From positions 792,555 to 856,554 of the forward strand of contig VZRZ01004576.1 of NCBI GenBank assembly GCA_013398175.1: DNA of 64,000 nucleotides, in the 5' to 3' direction. The translations under genes were made by a program, and so were the position numbers. Source of the DNA: Climacteris rufus. Taxonomy: Eukaryota > Chordata > Aves > Passeriformes > Climacteridae. The notes below the pieces were generated by a model. The model ran no database searches. It was not told the origin of the DNA and saw nothing but the letters and a program-made list of their open reading frames with translations. Shown one piece after another: positions 35,061 to 45,600 of the stretch. The stretch's first letter is position 1. The number at the start of each line of letters is the position of its first letter.

Positions 35061-36455
35061 TAAAAATAAAACTTAGGGGTAAATACTGCAAGTAATTCAG
35101 GCAGTGTCTGCTAATTTACCTGAATTCTCCATGGTAGGATGCTATTCCATAAACAGTCACGTTTTCAACAGCTGAATTCTCAATTCATTTGCTGGTACTG
35201 CAGCTGGGATTTACTGGTACAGGCTGAAAAACATAGCCCAGCTTGGTGAAGCCTGTTAGGCAATTTATTCAGCAGGGGTTCAGCAATATTTACGTTTTAT
35301 AGCATGAATGGCACTTGAAGGAAATGAATTTTGTTCTTGGTATGTGGAACTGTTTCTTATGCTCATTGGGTATGGAGTTCCTTTTGCTGCTAGGACAGTG
35401 GTCAGGTAACACAGTTAATAATAGTCCTGAGAACACTTTCTCCCATTTAGCCTTTCCCCTTGTACATCTCCAGCTCCATGCTAATGCTCCTCAGTGCAGT
35501 TGTGGCTGTCCTTATGGCTGAGCCAAGTGTTCCTCCACAAGCAGCCAAGATGTACCTGAATACAGCAGAGGCTCTTCCAAAAACCCAAGTCCCTTCTCCA
35601 TTACCTGACCTCCCCCATGATCCGTAGGGTAGAGCAGAACGAACGGCGCTGCTTTGTACACTTCTGGGCAAAAAAAGTTTTGGACTGATTTTTGTTGGTT
35701 TAGGTCTTGTACACAAATATATATGGAGATAACTGTTGAAATGTATTTTCCCCCCTAGGAAAATGCACGTTGAGCATCCCTTCCCTGCCCCCAGCCCCCC
35801 ATCATACGTTGCCCATGTGGAACATTTGTGCACTGTGGTGTAAGGAGGGGAACTGCTTCTGTGGGGTTTAAAACACAGGGAAGTTTGCTGCTCTCCCACC
35901 CCACAGTGGGCTAAGAACTGTAGGATCTTGGTTGTGTTTGGGTTTAAATGTGTATTAGAACTCTGTCACCGTGCATTTCCTTACTTTGCTTCTGCTCACA
36001 ACTGGTTTTGCCAGTTGAAGCTCTCATGATTTTCTGTTTTGTTGTTTTTTTTATTTCTACATTATATTAAATTAACCTGGATTTGACATGTGTAAAACTT
36101 TCAAAACTGCTCTCCTGTAAAAAAATAGTTTCTTTAGCTGAAAACTTCCTACAAAAAAAAAATCTTAAGTATTAGCTAAAATTTTTAATGTAAACCTGAA
36201 AATTATTTAGTACCTAATTGTTTGAATACAGTATTGTAGAGCAGGCCTAGGATATGGGACTTGTTAGCATTGTGACTTCATACTGATAAAGTCAGCTACT
36301 ATGTGGGACATTTTTAAATTGTGACTTGTTTTCTAAGACCCTCCCCCCTGTCTTTTTCACAGCTAATATTTTCACAATAAACACAGCCAAACATAAAAAC
36401 GTTAATGTACAAATGAAGAAATTCTGTTAATTCCCAACAAAATATTTTTGTATAT

Positions 36456-36461
36456 AATAAA
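36456..36461 (+). terminator. PALS2: Distal poly(A) signal AATAAA of PALS2
   Basis: AATAAA is preceded by TGTATA and followed within about 30-50 bases by a T/G-rich run at 36490-36512, the usual layout of a strong cleavage site. It would give a 3' UTR of about 6.7 kb. Confidence 0.5.
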
Positions 36462-36480
36462 GATTTAATATTGAAAAAAT

Positions 36481-38930
36481 GTAATTGGCTCTTTTTCTGG
36501 TTTTTTTTTTGGTCATACTCTGAAGGTACCAAGGAGCAGTCTGTGCATCTGCCTTTTATCTTTGGATCTCAGTGCTCCTTGTCCAGCAAAGCAGCTTTTC
36601 AGCTGGTCTTGTTTATCTCAATGTTCATGGACCTGCCAAATCCCCATTCCAGGTCTAGGGAGACCCTGGGGGCTCTTCAGCAATGCTGGGAATGTCATCA
36701 CTGCTCAATCAAACTTTGCCAGCACTGCAGCACTGAGGGAATTGTTCTCCTGGGCCTGCAATGCACTGAGCCAGTGGCCAAAGCCCTGGGGCTCGGGACT
36801 GAGCAGCTGGGAGGAGGCAGGGCTGGGTACGGGCACAGGGCTGAGCCTGTGGCCTCTGGAGGTAGCACGTGCTTTTGGAAAGGCTGCTGCTCTCCTGCAT
36901 TGCACAGGTATGGACTCATCCTCCTGGGGAATGCAAAGGGAAGCAGTATTTTGGGGAGGTAAGTCAGGGTGTGAAATGAAACCTTTTATGAGACAAGGTT
37001 CAGCCTCCTCTGAAGCACCCTACAGATTTTTTTACCACTTCCTTTCCTAGGGAACACCACATCTAAGCTTGAAATAGCATTTTCTGTATGAGGCCAGCCT
37101 GGAATTCCTGGTTTGTCTACGATGTAATGGTTGCACATCCAGCTCGTCTGAAGTGGATGCTCAATTAATTTGCATCAGTTAGACTCAGTCCCTGAAGAGG
37201 CCAAGTTCTTAGCTTAGGGAAGGGCAGGATGGGAGATACTTGAGAGAAATACTGCTTCTGCTGCTCTCTAGGATCTTCATAGCCCCAATCTGAGCTATTT
37301 TTAAAATTAATGCGCATAAGAATCCTGTTTTCAAGTGCATGGAAATGATGTACATATAACCTGCCTTAGAGTTTTTGTCCAGCTAAAAAAGAAGGCCATC
37401 CTATCCTGCCTGCTGCTCTAGAGGTGCAGCTGTGGTCACAGGAGTGCTGCCAAATGGAGGAGAACTGGGAAATCCCTCCACAAAGAGCACCTCCAAGGAC
37501 AAAGCCACGAGTGAAGTGCTACCAATGGCTTCTCCAGACGCACTGGTGAATGCTGCAAGCACAGCAGCAGCTGAGGTGAGGAGCCAGGAGACCCCAGCAA
37601 CCCTGAGGAGCAGCAGGAAGCCGGGGGTCCCTGGGCCCCGCGGCTGCTCCAGCGCCCCTCCTGCTGTGCGAGCTCCAGGCTGCCTGGTCAGTGCACTGAG
37701 CTAAAGCAAAGCCTCACTACATCTGAAGCCAAAGCAGCAAGACACAAACAAAACCTTTTTTAATGGTGTGTGCATAGAACACCCAGAATTTGGGGGGTTT
37801 TCCACCTATTTAACCGAGTTCCCTCTCCTACGCCGGTGACACAACATGCACACCCTGAAAGCAGCTGCACAGTATAATGCACACAAGGCTCACACCAAAG
37901 CTCTGCCAGCAAGATCAGAGCACACGTGGACAGTGGCACCACTGGATGCCCACACAGCCACTTGCCATCTGTGTGCACCACCTTTCAATGCCAAGGGCAC
38001 GACAGGAATCCCAAAAGAAAAACAATGGAAATTACATGCATGAAGTTGTAAGTTATTCTATTGTTTTGACATAGCATTTAATGAAAGTTTTGGCAAATTA
38101 ATTACACAGGCAACTTATGAGTAGTGATGAGCAAAAGACTTTGCCACTTACAAACACGTACCACTCCCAGAAGCAGTTAAATGCTTCCATCCTCCTAAAG
38201 CATCTTTCCCTCTACACCAGCACAAGGCTCAGGCAACACCATCAGCCTCATTTGACAGATGAGCTGCAGGAACGCCCAAGGCACAGCAGGCAGAGCTCTC
38301 CTGAGCTCTCAGGGTACTGAAGGGCACCGTGGTGCTTTGCTGCAAAGTCTGTGTCCTCAGGGAAAGCTGAACTGATGTGACTTTTTAAAGGCTTCTTAGA
38401 CAATCTGCTCAAGGCCATGTGGGAATAGAGCAGGAAACTGAGCAGAACTCCTACCCACCAGCTACGCTGCTGGGCCTGCTTTGCTGATCATCCCCACACA
38501 GGTGTCTGCTTGTTTGTCTGTCAGCCATCTCACAATCTCCTCTGCAAGCACTGATACTCCACCTGCTTGGAACATCATCTTCCCAAGCCCACATTTACAC
38601 TGATTTCTGCTGCATTTCTGTTCCATCCACGATTACAAAAAATTATGATGAACAAACATGCAAAATAGTTCAAGCACACAGTGCTTTACTAATGCTTTGC
38701 TGTTAGTCAAAGAAACAAGCAAAATATCTGCACTTAAAATGTCATGTGGGTAAAATGATAATTTTTGTGGTGTGCAGCAGGGACCCTGCACGTGCACACA
38801 CCAAAAGGCATTGCCACAAGTCAAAGTTCTGAATGCAATTTGAACAGCTGAAACTTGCTAAGGTGAGTAAGAACATACTAGAAAACAGAAATGCTGTACA
38901 GAGGCATAAATCCCTAAAGTGGTCATGGTT
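36481..38930. other. Intergenic gap between convergent PALS2 and GSDME
   Basis: About 2.4 kb lies between the distal PALS2 poly(A) signal and the likely GSDME poly(A) site. The stretches 36550-36960 and 37430-37700 are richer in G+C, and overlapping frames stay open for up to about 160 codons. None of these resembles a known domain and they occur on both strands, as expected from low stop density in GC-rich DNA. I saw no RNA gene or CR1. Confidence 0.6.
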
Positions 38931-39468
38931 TTTGAAAAAGAGATTTTTTTATTTCCCGCAGCGTGCAGTTCACATCCGTAAAGGATCCAACCAATTAATA
39001 TGAACCTAATCAAGTACCTTGTTAAGAGCCCTCCATTCCAACTGCTCCAGAGTGAAGGCATTCTGCACATCCAGTCCTACAGGAGCAAAGCTGTTGCTGC
39101 ATTGCAGAACCCTGGATTTCCAGGGCCTGCTTGTTTGCTTGCTTGCAAAAAGCAGTTTGCACTTTGCTGTTTTCTCCCATGCATATTAATGCAAGCAATC
39201 AGGCTTCTACTGCCCTGCAGATCTGACACCTACCACAGCAGCTACGTGCAATTTCTGATCCGTGCTTTTCCTTCTAAATTCCTCCCCTCTGTCGCTTATT
39301 TTTGTATTTTCCACTGAAACTGCAGAGTTCCCTGATCACCCTAATCCCTGGCTGTGCTGCCCTGAGTACCAGTGGAGCAGCTCTACTGCTTATCCCAAAC
39401 ACACCAACACTACTGAGCTAAAGGAGAAACGACAAGCTAGAGCAAAAACTGGATCCTCAGTACAGCTG
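38930..39468 (-). other. GSDME: Probable GSDME 3' UTR
   Basis: The sequence is downstream of the GSDME stop on the minus strand. A minus-strand AATAAA (38948-38953, seen as TTTATT on +) occurs 516 bases beyond the stop codon, giving a 3' UTR of roughly 530 nt. No CR1 or splice site of note was found. Confidence 0.5.
38948..38953 (-). terminator. GSDME: Likely GSDME poly(A) signal
   Basis: A canonical AATAAA on the minus strand, the first I found downstream of the GSDME stop codon. Confidence 0.5.
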
Positions 39469-39699
39469 CTATGCATTCCCACCTAAAGCATGAAATCCAT
39501 ACAGTGCAACATAAAGAACAAGCGGGAAGAATCTCGGTTCTTTCATAATTACAGCTTTTACAGAAGACTCTGTCCTCTCCAGATGAATGTTTGACGAAGC
39601 AAACAGCCTTTGCACGACACCAAATCTTCCCCTGTCAGCGAGAGTGGCCACCAAAGGACTGCTCAGCGCCACTGTGCCGTCGGCGGAAGCGACACTGGG
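39469..39699 (-). CDS. GSDME: GSDME terminal coding exon (residues 426-501)
   Basis: The exon is 231 nt including TAG. It encodes a variable start (PSVASADGTVALSSPLVAT) and then the conserved RFGVVQRLFASSNIHLER, TESSVKAVIMKEPRFFPLVL and YVALYGFHALGGNA. This closing helix pair packs on the pore domain in intact gasdermin E. The start CCC was chosen over the alternative AG because only it keeps phase 0. The first 25 or so codons are less like mammals and their boundary is slightly less certain. Confidence 0.94.
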   Translation of the reverse strand, partial: PSVASADGTVALSSPLVATLADRGRFGVVQRLFASSNIHLERTESSVKAVIMKEPRFFPLVLYVALYGFHALGGNA

Positions 39700-42600
39700 C
39701 TGGATTGATGAGAGAGAGCAAAAGACAGAGACATTAAAACATTTTCCAAGCAGTGCTGTTCCTGCCATCACACAGCTCAGTTCTGGCACACAAAACACTG
39801 GAGAGCCCACACGGCAGCAGCAAAAGGTCACGGTTCCCTTTAAGATGAGCCCTGCAAGTACAGCGTACCGACCCTGATCCACAACCAAAGCTCCCTGGCA
39901 CACTTCAAGGACAAACATCTCTCCTACTGTGTCATTCCCCCAGTTCAACTTCTCTCACTGCACATCACACTTCACTCTCACTCCAAGCAAACAGTAGCAC
40001 TCCCCTTGCCTTCCATATGGAAAGGGTTTTACTACTGTTTTTGTAAGTGACCTTAAAAAGCTGAAAAAATCACAGAATCATCAAATGTTTTGGGTTGGAA
40101 GGGACCTTAAAAGATCATCCAGTTCCAATCCCCCTGCCACAGGCAGGGACACTTTTCACTTTTCCAGGTTGCTCAAAGCCCCATCCAACCTGACTTTGAA
40201 GCACTTCCAGGGATGGGGGGTTCCACAACTTCTCTGAGCAATGTGTTCCAGTGCCTCACCACCCTCACAGTAAAGAATTTCTTCCTAATATCTAAAACTG
40301 CCCTCTTTCTGTTTGAATCCATTCCTCCTTGTCCTGTCACTACATGCTCTTGTAGAAAGTCTCTCTCCATCTTTTTTGTAAGCTTCCTTCAGGAACTGGA
40401 AGGCTGCAATTAGGTCACCCCGAAGCCTTCTCTTCTCCAGGCTGAACAAACCCAATTCTTTTACCCTTTCCTCATAGGAGAGGTACTCCATTACTCTAAT
40501 GCCCTGAACCATTCCTTCAGCAGTTTCAATAAATGGCCTCAGAGTTTTGGGACTTAGGGTTGCCAAGGCTCAAGCACTGCTGCTATCAAAGCAAAATTTC
40601 TCTTTCTCAAAACAAAGTGACTGCTGTTACTGAGACTTTAAAACAGTGAGACTATTAGAAAAATAAAATTCCAGCTTAAATTACAATTTTCTTTTGCTCA
40701 CAACCCGTGAAATCTCCCAAATACAGCAGTGCTCAGAAGTTCAGTATCCACCTGCAGTAAATTACGTGCTTTGTTTGCCACTGTCTGACTCTGACCTTGG
40801 CTAAGCACTGCCTACAGCTGAAATCTGCACTGGAGCTTGACATCTCTCCCTTATGGGGACAAACAGGGCTGGGGACATGGCCACAAGCCCAGGAGCCACA
40901 GTCCCACCTCCCTTACTCACCAAACAGCACAGTGCTGCAACAACCCGAAGATCACAGCAGGCACGCAGCAGGGCAAGAGTGTCATCAGACAGCTCTGTGA
41001 AGGAAACAGTAACAGGGAGAGATCATTTCCAGTGAACCCTGTGCCAGGCTGGCTGCTGGAATGGGGGCTTTCACAGGGAGCTAACAGGTTCTCCTCAGCA
41101 GGATGTTTGGAAGAGGCTGATCCAGCCCTTTCCTGCCTGCAGGATAAAATCAGATGGGCAAAGGGTCTGTCTATCTCTGCCCTTGAGAAAAGGCACTGAC
41201 AGAAAAGGGGAGTTCCTCCCCACCATCCTTGTCTCCTCCCTAAGTATCCCTGCAGTGCTTCACTGAGTCTGCAGGCTGGATGAATGCCTCAGGCCGTACA
41301 TAAATCAAGGACCTACTCTCTCAGAATATAAGATGATAACTTCTGCAAACCACAGTTTGAGAGCAATGGCATAGCTGAGACTGCCTTGGGGCTGGGAGAT
41401 GCACTAACTGATCCCTGTAGATCCTTCAACTCTGTAACAAAAAGGCTCTAATTCCTAACAGAAGCAACAGGCATAAAACAGCTTTTGAATCTTGATCCAG
41501 CCACACTTATGCCTGGACTTTAGCAGCAGACATTACGTCCAAAGTCAGGTGATAAAGCCACACACTCAATTAACTGTGCCCTGCTGTTAATGGCATCTGA
41601 CAAGTGTTACCACATCAGCAGGTTTCTGTTTTCTATTTCTTTTCTGTCTCCACAAATGAGTTAAGCTCTCCCACCTGGGTCCTGTGCATATCTGGATGCA
41701 CACTGACATTTTGCTGCACAGTGCCACAATTTACTCTGGACTTCCCTTCATTATCTTAATGTCAGGAAATTCTTTACATACAAGGGAGAAGAGAAAAATC
41801 CAGGGAAGTCTGTCTTGGACTTTGCAGGTAGCTTTTAATTGACACTGTGGTGCCAACTAGATTGTGAGGATGGCATTTGTTTGACATTTATGTTTAATCT
41901 CCTGTTTCAGCAGCCACTAAACAACCCTCTAATTGCAGTGTCTCTATGTTAAACTCATTTTTGCTAAATTTAGTTTGCACTTCAACAATATATGCTGTTA
42001 CACAGGAGACAACACCTAATTTGTAATTCTCAGCATTTAGGCAGGAGGGACTCTGGCATGCAATAAGTACAAAAATTAGCTTGCCAAACTGTAAATGCTC
42101 ACACTCAGCAGAAGCAGAGTTGAGCAGTCTTGGGGGAATGTGTAATTTACACGCAAAATCTGTCAGTGATTGAGGCCTGAATTTAATTCACAGCCAGGAA
42201 TGCTAAGCATAGTATACCAAACTCATAAAAAGGGAACAGAACAATTTATGTTCACTCAGCTCACCAACTGCTCAAAGAGAGCCATAAATGCTTTAACATG
42301 GAGGGTAGCTTATAAAAGGAAAATAAATTTTTAAAAAAAGGGCTCTTTTTAACATACCAGAGATAGCACTGATAAGAAGATGAGCAGCTGAGAAAAGTTC
42401 TTCATCCTGAGGCTGATATTTCTGCAACAACAGCTCACTCTGTAAACTGCACCCTAAGAGCTGCAAGAAGTCAAGGAGGTCTTTCTGTTGTTCAGGTTTT
42501 AACTCCTCCAGATCTGGCTTGTCTCCTGTGCAGATATCATCAAACTGAAAGCAAAAGAATAAGCAAAACTTCTTGAAAAGAGAAAAATTCAAGCAAAAGA

Positions 42601-45600
42601 GAATGCTAGCACTATTCTGAAATTACTTTTAGGAAGCAAGCCAAACTTTCTTCATCTTACCATGTCCCCCAGGGCAGACACCATTTCTTCATGGAGCAAG
42701 AGTTCACAAAGGGATTTATATAAAGCTCTTTGCTTGTCTTCCTGAAGCTTCACAAAGGGCTGGAACTGGGTCTTCAACCATGACAGATCTTTCCCAAGAA
42801 AGCAGTGGAAAGTAAAACTAAGTATTTCTACACAAATGCCAGCAAAAACAGCTCACATTTTTTGCTATTTATCACCACACCTTGACATCCTGACTCCCAT
42901 CAGCACAAGTTAAAATGCAAGGCTGGAACAGGTCTGATTACATTTCTTAAGGAGCCGATGAAGCCTCAAAGAAAATGTTAAGAAAGAAGAACAGCTACCC
43001 AGAATCAACATTTGCTGTACAGTATTTTTAATATTTTAAAAGTCAGTACTTTAATGTTAACCAACTAATCAAGTTTCTCACTTCAAAGTTGATCTCCAGA
43101 GAATGTTCATCTATATGGCAGAATGAAGAGCACTCATTAAGTACAAGGGAGTGCTCTGCACTTATTTTCTCACAATTCAACTATGATACTGAAACTAAGT
43201 CTTTTGTGACATCAAGCTACCACTTTGCTAAAAAAGAAAAATTAAGTTTTCAAATAATGCCAGCTGGAAGGTTGGAATGTTTTTTTCCACATTACAAAAA
43301 TATGGGCATGCAACTGTTCTCACCCTTGTTTAAAAGAAATTTTCCTTCATGTCACTCCAGTCAAGAAACATGCTCTCTTTTAAGACATCCTTTATAACTA
43401 AACAATTACTTCACTGGGAGAAAAAAAAAAGCCCAGGCACAGGCAGACATTTTTTGTATCTGATGCAATAGTATGACTGTCTATACAAGTAACAGAAAAG
43501 GAGATCTACTTGCAAATTCTTTAGGAGAAACAGGAATTTTTTTAAGGGTTTTTTCCCCCAAGAGACAGTGCAGGTTAAATTAAAGACATCTCCGAGCCCT
43601 CTGAGCAAGAAAAGCTCAAAGGTATGTCAAGCTAAAGCAAGAACCAGAACAGTGGCACAGCATCCTTTCACAAGGAAGTGTTTTTTACATATTGTCTACT
43701 GAGCAACCATTAACAAAGGGTGAAATTTAGAGACAACAGAAGTGGTAACTCATCAGTACAACCAGCTGTAAGAACTCTCCCAAGAACTGATGAACAGTAA
43801 AGTGTGTTCTGAGGCCTTGATTGGATTTCCCTACTTTCATCCCTTTGGTAACAATCCTTACCTCTTCTTTCCACATTCCTACAATAAACAATTTGCACCC
43901 GGGCCATTATACCAATTTACAAACTTCCATTTAAACTACATTTTAATTTTCTCAGTTATAAAGCTTCTCAGAAAACAACAAGGCTAAGTGAAGGCAGGGG
44001 AGATGTCTTTGTAATTCTGAGACTTAAAATAACCTGTAACTGAGAAGCTGTACTGAGAGTATTTTTTAGATAATGAGAAAGTATTTTCAGTGACCCTTTC
44101 TGAATGAAAGCATAAATCATCACTAACCTTACAGAGGTTATCTGGAATGTAACAGAGCTGTCATAAATATACGACTTTGAAAGATCATATTTATGACAGA
44201 TGGATTCAGACTGTTTGTAGGGAAGAGTCCACTGCATAAACCTATTGCAGAAATAATTTTTTATATTCTCTCAGTGCATTCCCCCAAGAGTTCCTGATAA
44301 GGGCTATTAAAATGAACTAACAAGATTTCTTACTTACAATTGTACCAGATTATTTCTGCCTATCAGGTTGCTTAATTCACTGTAATATAATAATGTAAAG
44401 CATTTCTGGTAATACCTTGTTTCAATACACTTATAGAAGCATCACTGGGAATGAGGGTTTTAGCCCCAGAACACATCTCATTATCAACAGCATCTGGCTG
44501 ATAGAGGAATGAAGCATCTCTGAAGTGAACTGAATGGGGATAAGTTGAGCCTTCTGTGCTGTCTTTTTCAAAACCTCCTTGCTGTTCATCTAGCAGACAG
44601 AACTCTGTAATTAGAAATTCAATCAAAAACAATAATCAATACAATACACAAGCAATTACTGAATGAGACAACAGCTTATATTTTCTAGTGTTCTCCCCTG
44701 TGTTTTCTCCATGTCTCATCCCTTCCAGATGGAAAGAACGCCAGTGGTTGCTGTGCACGTGAATTATTGAGCATTCCTGCAGCCCTGATGCTTGGTACAG
44801 CGAGTACAGACAGAGGACCTGTGGTGCAGCTGCTGCTTACAAAATGTGACACCAACTCCTGTGAACTAAATTAATGTAGACAGCAAACAACAAGAAAACT
44901 TCTCTCCGACACCATAAACTGGAATGCTGCATACAGGAGATGCAGGCAGGAATTCTTGATGTTTTCACAGAATCACAGAATAAGCTGAGTTGAAAGGGAC
45001 CCTCAAGGATCATCAAGTCAAACTCCTGGCCCTGCACAGCAGCACCCCCAAGAGTCACACCCTGTGCCAGAGAGGGTTGTCCAAAAGCTTTGTGAACTCT
45101 GTCAGGCTTGGTGCTGTGACCACTTCCCTGGGGAGCCTTCTCCAGTGCCCAGCCACCCTCTGGGTGAAGAATCTCTTCCTAATATCCAGCCTAAACCTCC
45201 CCAGATACAACTTCAGGCCATTCCCTCGGGTCCTGTCACTGGTCACCACAGAGAAGAGATCAGTGCCTGCCCCTCCTCTTCCCCTCATGAAGAAGTTGTA
45301 ATTGCAATGAGGTCACCCCTCAGTCTTCTCCAGGCAGAACAGAACAAGTGACCCCAGTGTTCCTCAAATGGCTTCACCTCCAGGCCCTTCACCGCCTTTG
45401 TTGCCCTCCTTTGGGTGCTCTCAAACAGTTTAATGTCTTTCTTACATTGTGGTGCCCAAAACTGGACACTGTATTCAAGGTGAGGCTGCCCCAGTGCAGG
45501 GCAGAGCAGGACAATCCCCTCCCTTGCCTGGCTGGCAATGCTGTGCCTGACGCCCCCCAGGACAGGCCTGGCCCTCCTGGCTGCCAGGGCCCTGCTGATT

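Larger units (their letters stand above)
29785..36480 (+). other. PALS2: Probable PALS2 3' UTR and downstream sequence
   Basis: This is AT-rich sequence free of CR1, with AATAAA hexamers at 29809-29814, 32891-32896, 34637-34642 and 36456-36461. The first is 25 bases after the stop codon. The last is followed by a T/G-rich downstream element (36490-36512), which makes it a good distal site. Six Pumilio-type TGTANATA motifs fall in this span. A (CA)n/(TA)n microsatellite is at about 35026-35060. Open frames such as 34225-34641 and 35447-35899 show no domain. How far the transcript extends cannot be proven from sequence. Confidence 0.55.

Noticed and set aside
35447..35899. A 150-codon minus-strand frame.
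   Set aside because: No domain, no splice or poly(A) context, and it runs antisense through the presumed PALS2 3' UTR.
36471..37050. Two overlapping + strand frames of about 160 codons each.
   Set aside because: They occupy different frames of the same GC-rich patch, which has few stops; composition explains them.
37432..37704. A 90-codon frame rich in Ser, Ala and Pro in the intergenic gap.
   Set aside because: Low-complexity composition in a GC-rich patch; no conserved motif or gene context.
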